Source: Planctomicrobium piriforme
GTDB taxonomy: Bacteria; Planctomycetota; Planctomycetia; Planctomycetales; Planctomycetaceae
Assembly (NCBI GenBank): GCA_945860955.1
Contig: CAMATH010000085.1
Location: 1 to 36,443 of the forward strand
Reading direction: 5' to 3'
Length of the DNA: 36,443 bases
Shown here: piece after piece, positions 33,735-36,443 of the stretch
Layout of the letters: each line of letters opens with the position of its first letter
How positions within the stretch are numbered: position 1 is the first letter of the stretch
Notes under the pieces: generated by a model
What the model was told of the DNA's origin: nothing
The model's database searches: none
The model's input: only the letters and a program-made list of their open reading frames with translations
Position numbers and translations under genes: made by a program

Positions 33735-33770
33735 TTCCGTGACCTTCCGTGCGCTTCCGTGGCTTTTTTT
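33735..33770 (+). repeat. 10-bp tandem repeat (TTCCGTG units) ending in a T-run
   Basis: TTCCGTGACC, TTCCGTGCGC and TTCCGTGGC start at 33735, 33745 and 33755, exactly one helical turn apart, and are followed by seven T. It could bind a protein on one face of the DNA or be a member of another interspersed repeat family. Confidence 0.7.
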
Positions 33771-33869
33771 ACTGTGTCGGGATATTCTGAATGAACACGA
33801 TTGTCCACTTGCGCGACGCGTTGCGAATCGGCGATGTTTGACCGCGTTTTCCAGTGCTGGTTCCGCCCC

Positions 33870-36053
33870 ATGAACGAAAACGCCACGCACGGCTCCCCGC
33901 TCTCGGACGGACCAGCTCCGCATCGTTCCTTGACGAATCTGGATCCGAAGCCGACAAGGCTGTCATTTTCCACCGCAGTCCGGCGCATCGCTTGGGGGTT
34001 GGTGTTCGCTTTGGCGGCGTGGGTGACGTGGAAGGGGTTCACGTCCGAACCCGCGCGCGAAACGCTGCGGTTCGACTCGTACAACACGACATTCGGGCTA
34101 ACCGATCCACCGCAGAACGAGTTCGCAACCGCCGATACCATGGATGAGTTGCGAGCCTGGATTGGTTTGATCGAAGGGGAATTGGATAGCGAACCGCTGT
34201 CGGCAAATCGCTGCCTGGAGTCAATATCGTTGTTGTTCTGTTTGGCAGAAATTCAATTCTCCCCTTTCGCAGACCACAGGGTGTTGTGTACTCAGGCGGC
34301 GGCGCGGGTGTGGGAACGCATGCATCGGATCGCGCCGAACGACCCGCGACTTTGGCGGACACTGGCACTTTCCGAACCGCCCAGTCACGAGATCGCCGAA
34401 CTGTTTCCTGAATGGGGCCAAAGCAGTCTGGAACAGTTCGCCGAGGTGGTTCGACACGATCCGCAGAACTCGCTCTACCAGTACCTCGCGGCTCCCGCGC
34501 TTCAAGAGGTCACGATCTTGGTGAAACTGGATGAGTTGATACCTCGGTCGCCGATGAGTCCATCCGATCTCTCGAGGATTCGCGCTGCTCGGGCATTGCG
34601 CGAACATTTCGCCCAGTTGCCCAAAGACGCCCCGTTGATCATTTCAGCGGATGATCGAGTTTCCGTATTTCGAGCCCTCGGATGGATTCAGCACGATAAC
34701 GCAAAACGGCGAGAGTTGGCGAATCGGTTGTATCCTTTCATCGCATTCACACAAGGTGACGCGCGGGTACTATCGCTTCTACAGCAACCCGATTTGGCGG
34801 AATTCCGTCGACAATGGGAACTTGCCACACCACGGTCCCCGACTTTCGACTATCTGTTGAAGCAACTCGCGGCGACAAACGAAGAACTGGCCAAATCCCG
34901 CCGTAACCGTGAGATCGCCATTTCCCCGGTTCCCGCCCCCTCCTCCGAATCGAAGCTCAACTTGCTCATCAGCGAAGCGGCGCTGAAACGAGTTGACGAA
35001 CTGCGGGGTCTCAACAGCACCTCGCTTCCCTGGATCACATCGTTGACGCGAAACCGGCTGCTCGTGATTGGCCTGTGCCTCGTTGTACTGGGCGCGAGCG
35101 GGGGCCTGTTCCGCGGACTTCCGTTGAGGCGAAAACTCGCAACGACCGTCCCGTTCCGATTCAGCGGAATTCCGACCTTCTGTGCCGCAGTTTCTGGAAT
35201 GACTTTGGCGGCGATACTCATCCTACTGAACGTTTTGGACGATATCGAATCGGGCGTCGAGATTGCGAATGAATGCGTCGTGTGGCTCCCCACCCTCGGC
35301 TTCGGTCTCCTGGAAATGTGGTTGGTTCGGCGGATTCTCGGTTCGCGACTGGCCATCACCCGCCGCGTGCGTGCCGGCATAATGATTATCGCGGTCGGCA
35401 TTTTCATTGGCTGGAATTTGCTCTATCAATCGGTGATTTCGGCAGCCAAATACGATTTCGTCGCAGAATTCTCCGACGTTTTTCCACGATCCCGCTTGGC
35501 CATTCGTAGAGATGACAAATATTTCGTCAATGAGTATTGGGACTATGAAATATCCCGCGTGTACGTGGCGATCTCTGATGGTCCATTTCCAAAAATTCCC
35601 TGGCCCCGAGTGGTCGTCAGTCAGGGGCTCCCTTTCGGATTCGCACTCTCAGGACTCACGCTGACTGGCGCGGCGTTGACATTCACCCCCGGGGCCGGTG
35701 GTCGATCGGTTTGGAATTGGGTGTGGGGAACGAAACTGCGAATGAACTCGCCCTCCGAACCGCCGGGCGGTTCCTGGGCCGCTCGGGTCGCGCTGGAAAC
35801 ATTTCGCGGGTGGCGAATTCTCGGGACATCGGCGCTGATCCTCTGGCTGGCCGCAACCGCCAGCGCGATGCTTACCGCCGAATCGCAAGACCGTCGGGCG
35901 TTTGGTTCCGAGGCGACCGCCGAGGTGCTATGGAACGACTACATCACTGCCATCGAAGAAATTCGAGCCGACGCCGCACTGATGGAACGGCTGCGTCACC
36001 CCGAACCTTTGGGAATTGGCAGGGGTCTGATTCGCCACCGCGGCTCTGAGTAG
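33870..36053 (+). CDS. Large multi-pass membrane protein of unknown function
   Basis: About 727 residues from the ATG at 33870. TTG at 33801 and ATG at 33834 are in-frame alternatives, and none has a clear Shine-Dalgarno. One membrane segment lies near residues 38-58 (RIAWGLVFALAAWVTWKGF). A long soluble, helical region of about 330 residues follows with TPR-like character (ARVWERMHRIAPNDPRLWRT, LEQFAEVVRHDPQNSLYQYL). About six more membrane segments lie between residues 395 and 670 (for example LLVIGLCLVVLGASGG and AGIMIIAVGIFIGWNLLY). A short soluble tail ends the protein. It is less GC-rich in parts than its neighbours and is flanked by direct repeats, which may point to a mobile or rearranged segment. 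No family is recognised. Confidence 0.75.
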   Translation: MNENATHGSPLSDGPAPHRSLTNLDPKPTRLSFSTAVRRIAWGLVFALAAWVTWKGFTSEPARETLRFDSYNTTFGLTDPPQNEFATADTMDELRAWIGLIEGELDSEPLSANRCLESISLLFCLAEIQFSPFADHRVLCTQAAARVWERMHRIAPNDPRLWRTLALSEPPSHEIAELFPEWGQSSLEQFAEVVRHDPQNSLYQYLAAPALQEVTILVKLDELIPRSPMSPSDLSRIRAARALREHFAQLPKDAPLIISADDRVSVFRALGWIQHDNAKRRELANRLYPFIAFTQGDARVLSLLQQPDLAEFRRQWELATPRSPTFDYLLKQLAATNEELAKSRRNREIAISPVPAPSSESKLNLLISEAALKRVDELRGLNSTSLPWITSLTRNRLLVIGLCLVVLGASGGLFRGLPLRRKLATTVPFRFSGIPTFCAAVSGMTLAAILILLNVLDDIESGVEIANECVVWLPTLGFGLLEMWLVRRILGSRLAITRRVRAGIMIIAVGIFIGWNLLYQSVISAAKYDFVAEFSDVFPRSRLAIRRDDKYFVNEYWDYEISRVYVAISDGPFPKIPWPRVVVSQGLPFGFALSGLTLTGAALTFTPGAGGRSVWNWVWGTKLRMNSPSEPPGGSWAARVALETFRGWRILGTSALILWLAATASAMLTAESQDRRAFGSEATAEVLWNDYITAIEEIRADAALMERLRHPEPLGIGRGLIRHRGSE

Positions 36054-36153
36054 CAAATCGGGCCGGTGTTTGCGAACGGTTACGCTCGCCAGGCGACAGA
36101 AGCACTTTGAACCGACGGCCCCCTGCGAACATAGTCAATCCGATCTTCGCACT

Positions 36154-36203
36154 GTCAATCCTGTTCATCCCTTTCATCCTCTTCATCCTGTCTAAAAAAC
36201 GTC
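36154..36203 (-). repeat. Interspersed 9-bp-unit repeat, copy C
   Basis: On the minus strand ACAGGATG, AAGAGGATG, AAAGGGATG and AACAGGATT follow one another, preceded by a T-run and TAG. It matches copy A at 24593-24641 closely and faces copy D head to head, so C and D together could form a long hairpin. Confidence 0.8.
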
Positions 36204-36240
36204 TTTTCCACTCCGAATCCGGTAATTCGACCCTGCGGCA

Positions 36241-36320
36241 GGTGACGACGGACGAAAAAAGGGGGACAGGATGAAAAGGATGAAGAGGATAAAAAGGATG
36301 TTTGCCATTCCGTCTCCAGT
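36241..36320 (+). repeat. Interspersed 9-bp-unit repeat, copy D (long form)
   Basis: This is the same long form as copy B: GGTGACGACGGACG, A-run, GGGGG, ACAGGATG, then AAAAGGATG, AAGAGGATA and AAAAGGATG, then TTTGCC and TTCCGTCTCCAGT. It carries one 9-bp unit more than copy B, so unit number varies between copies. Confidence 0.85.
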
Positions 36321-36443
36321 TTCGCCGCGCAGATTTCTAAGTGGCCAGTTCCACAAATTGCTTCGTACCCGAGTTTTCTTTCCGCCCATTGGACATCGGA
36401 CCCATGCCTAGGAAAATCCCAGGGGGGTCTGGGGGGACAGAGT

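Larger units (their letters stand above)
33444..33869. other. Repeat-rich intergenic region
   Basis: This region separates the divergent Uma2 gene and the large membrane protein gene. It holds the interspersed repeat copy at 33564-33637 and a three-unit 10-bp repeat at 33735-33764 followed by a T-run. Open frames here have no recognisable domain. The promoters of both flanking genes must be inside it, but none is clear. The downstream gene's frame is open back to 33801. Confidence 0.5.
36054..36443. other. Repeat-rich intergenic region to the right edge
   Basis: It holds two copies of the interspersed repeat in head-to-head orientation (36154-36203 and 36241-36320). Near the edge it holds a G-rich segment with two G6 tracts. 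A minus-strand frame at 36192-36389 reads through the repeat (ILFILFILFIL) and is an artefact of its periodicity. No gene start can be supported before the window ends. Confidence 0.55.

Noticed and set aside
24593-36320. CRISPR-like interpretation of the repeated AGGATG blocks
   Set aside because: Units are nine bases long and contiguous, with no spacers of regular length and no cas genes.
36192-36389. Small minus-strand frame with an ILFILFILFIL stretch resembling a membrane peptide
   Set aside because: The pattern is created by the 9-bp repeat unit (three codons), not by selection on a protein.

Overview
The window looks like a chromosomal segment of a planctomycete (phylum Planctomycetota). 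The evidence is the protein families present: a DUF1549/DUF1553 haem protein paired with a Tat-exported DUF1501 protein, cytochrome-FG-GAP/VCBS lipoproteins, a membrane-tethered Hanks-type kinase with a proline-rich linker, a DUF5690 transporter-like protein, and high GC with many small interspersed intergenic repeats. I cannot name the genus from sequence alone. Genes are mostly in short operons on alternating strands. No rRNA, CRISPR array, transposase or phage gene is visible.

Layout. 1-56: start of a lipoprotein gene running off the left edge. 493-3804 (-): a very large secreted beta-propeller/dihaem-cytochrome/ankyrin fusion. 3913-5345: gene debris, with an FkbM methyltransferase that lost its core, a short truncated membrane-anchored protein, a terminator-like hairpin and a possible Tat-signal remnant. 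5515-10538: a divergent phosphonate-catabolism island. On the minus strand a DUF5690 MFS-like protein is coupled to a zinc alcohol dehydrogenase. On the plus strand a PhnZ-like HD oxygenase, an FAD amine oxidoreductase and phosphonoacetaldehyde hydrolase (PhnX) overlap one another. A PQQ-like membrane protein follows at 10566-12374. 12485-16357 (-): DUF1549/DUF1553 plus DUF1501 pair. 16490-19635: a class 3 lipase, an LRR membrane protein, a small membrane-anchored protein and an LMW-PTP-like phosphatase.

19723-19887 holds tRNA-Glu(UUC) on the minus strand with a readable promoter and a strong terminator. 20145-23497 (+): cytochrome/VCBS lipoprotein, a small conserved protein and an M24 peptidase, apparently one operon. 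23521-24363 (-): trpA with a TTG start. 24875-26254 (+): hflX, also with a TTG start and a near-perfect Shine-Dalgarno. 26343-29605 (-): Ser/Thr kinase plus a membrane protein of unknown function. 29742-31376 (-): a second cytochrome/VCBS lipoprotein, paralogous to the one at 20145. 31449-32624 (+): bioF. 32787-33443 (-): a Uma2/DUF820 nuclease-like protein. 33870-36053 (+): a large multi-pass membrane protein of unknown function, flanked by copies of a 9-bp-unit interspersed repeat.

The most coherent system is the phosphonate island. The PhnZ-like protein keeps every metal and substrate residue I can recall for PhnZ, but no PhnY* hydroxylase, no PhnW transaminase and no phosphonate ABC transporter lie in the window. 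The FAD enzyme would have to feed PhnX, and the DUF5690 protein is the obvious transporter candidate. The other notable items are the three-module cytochrome fusion, the FkbM gene deleted exactly between two copies of the motif I-D-V, and several intergenic repeat or palindrome families.
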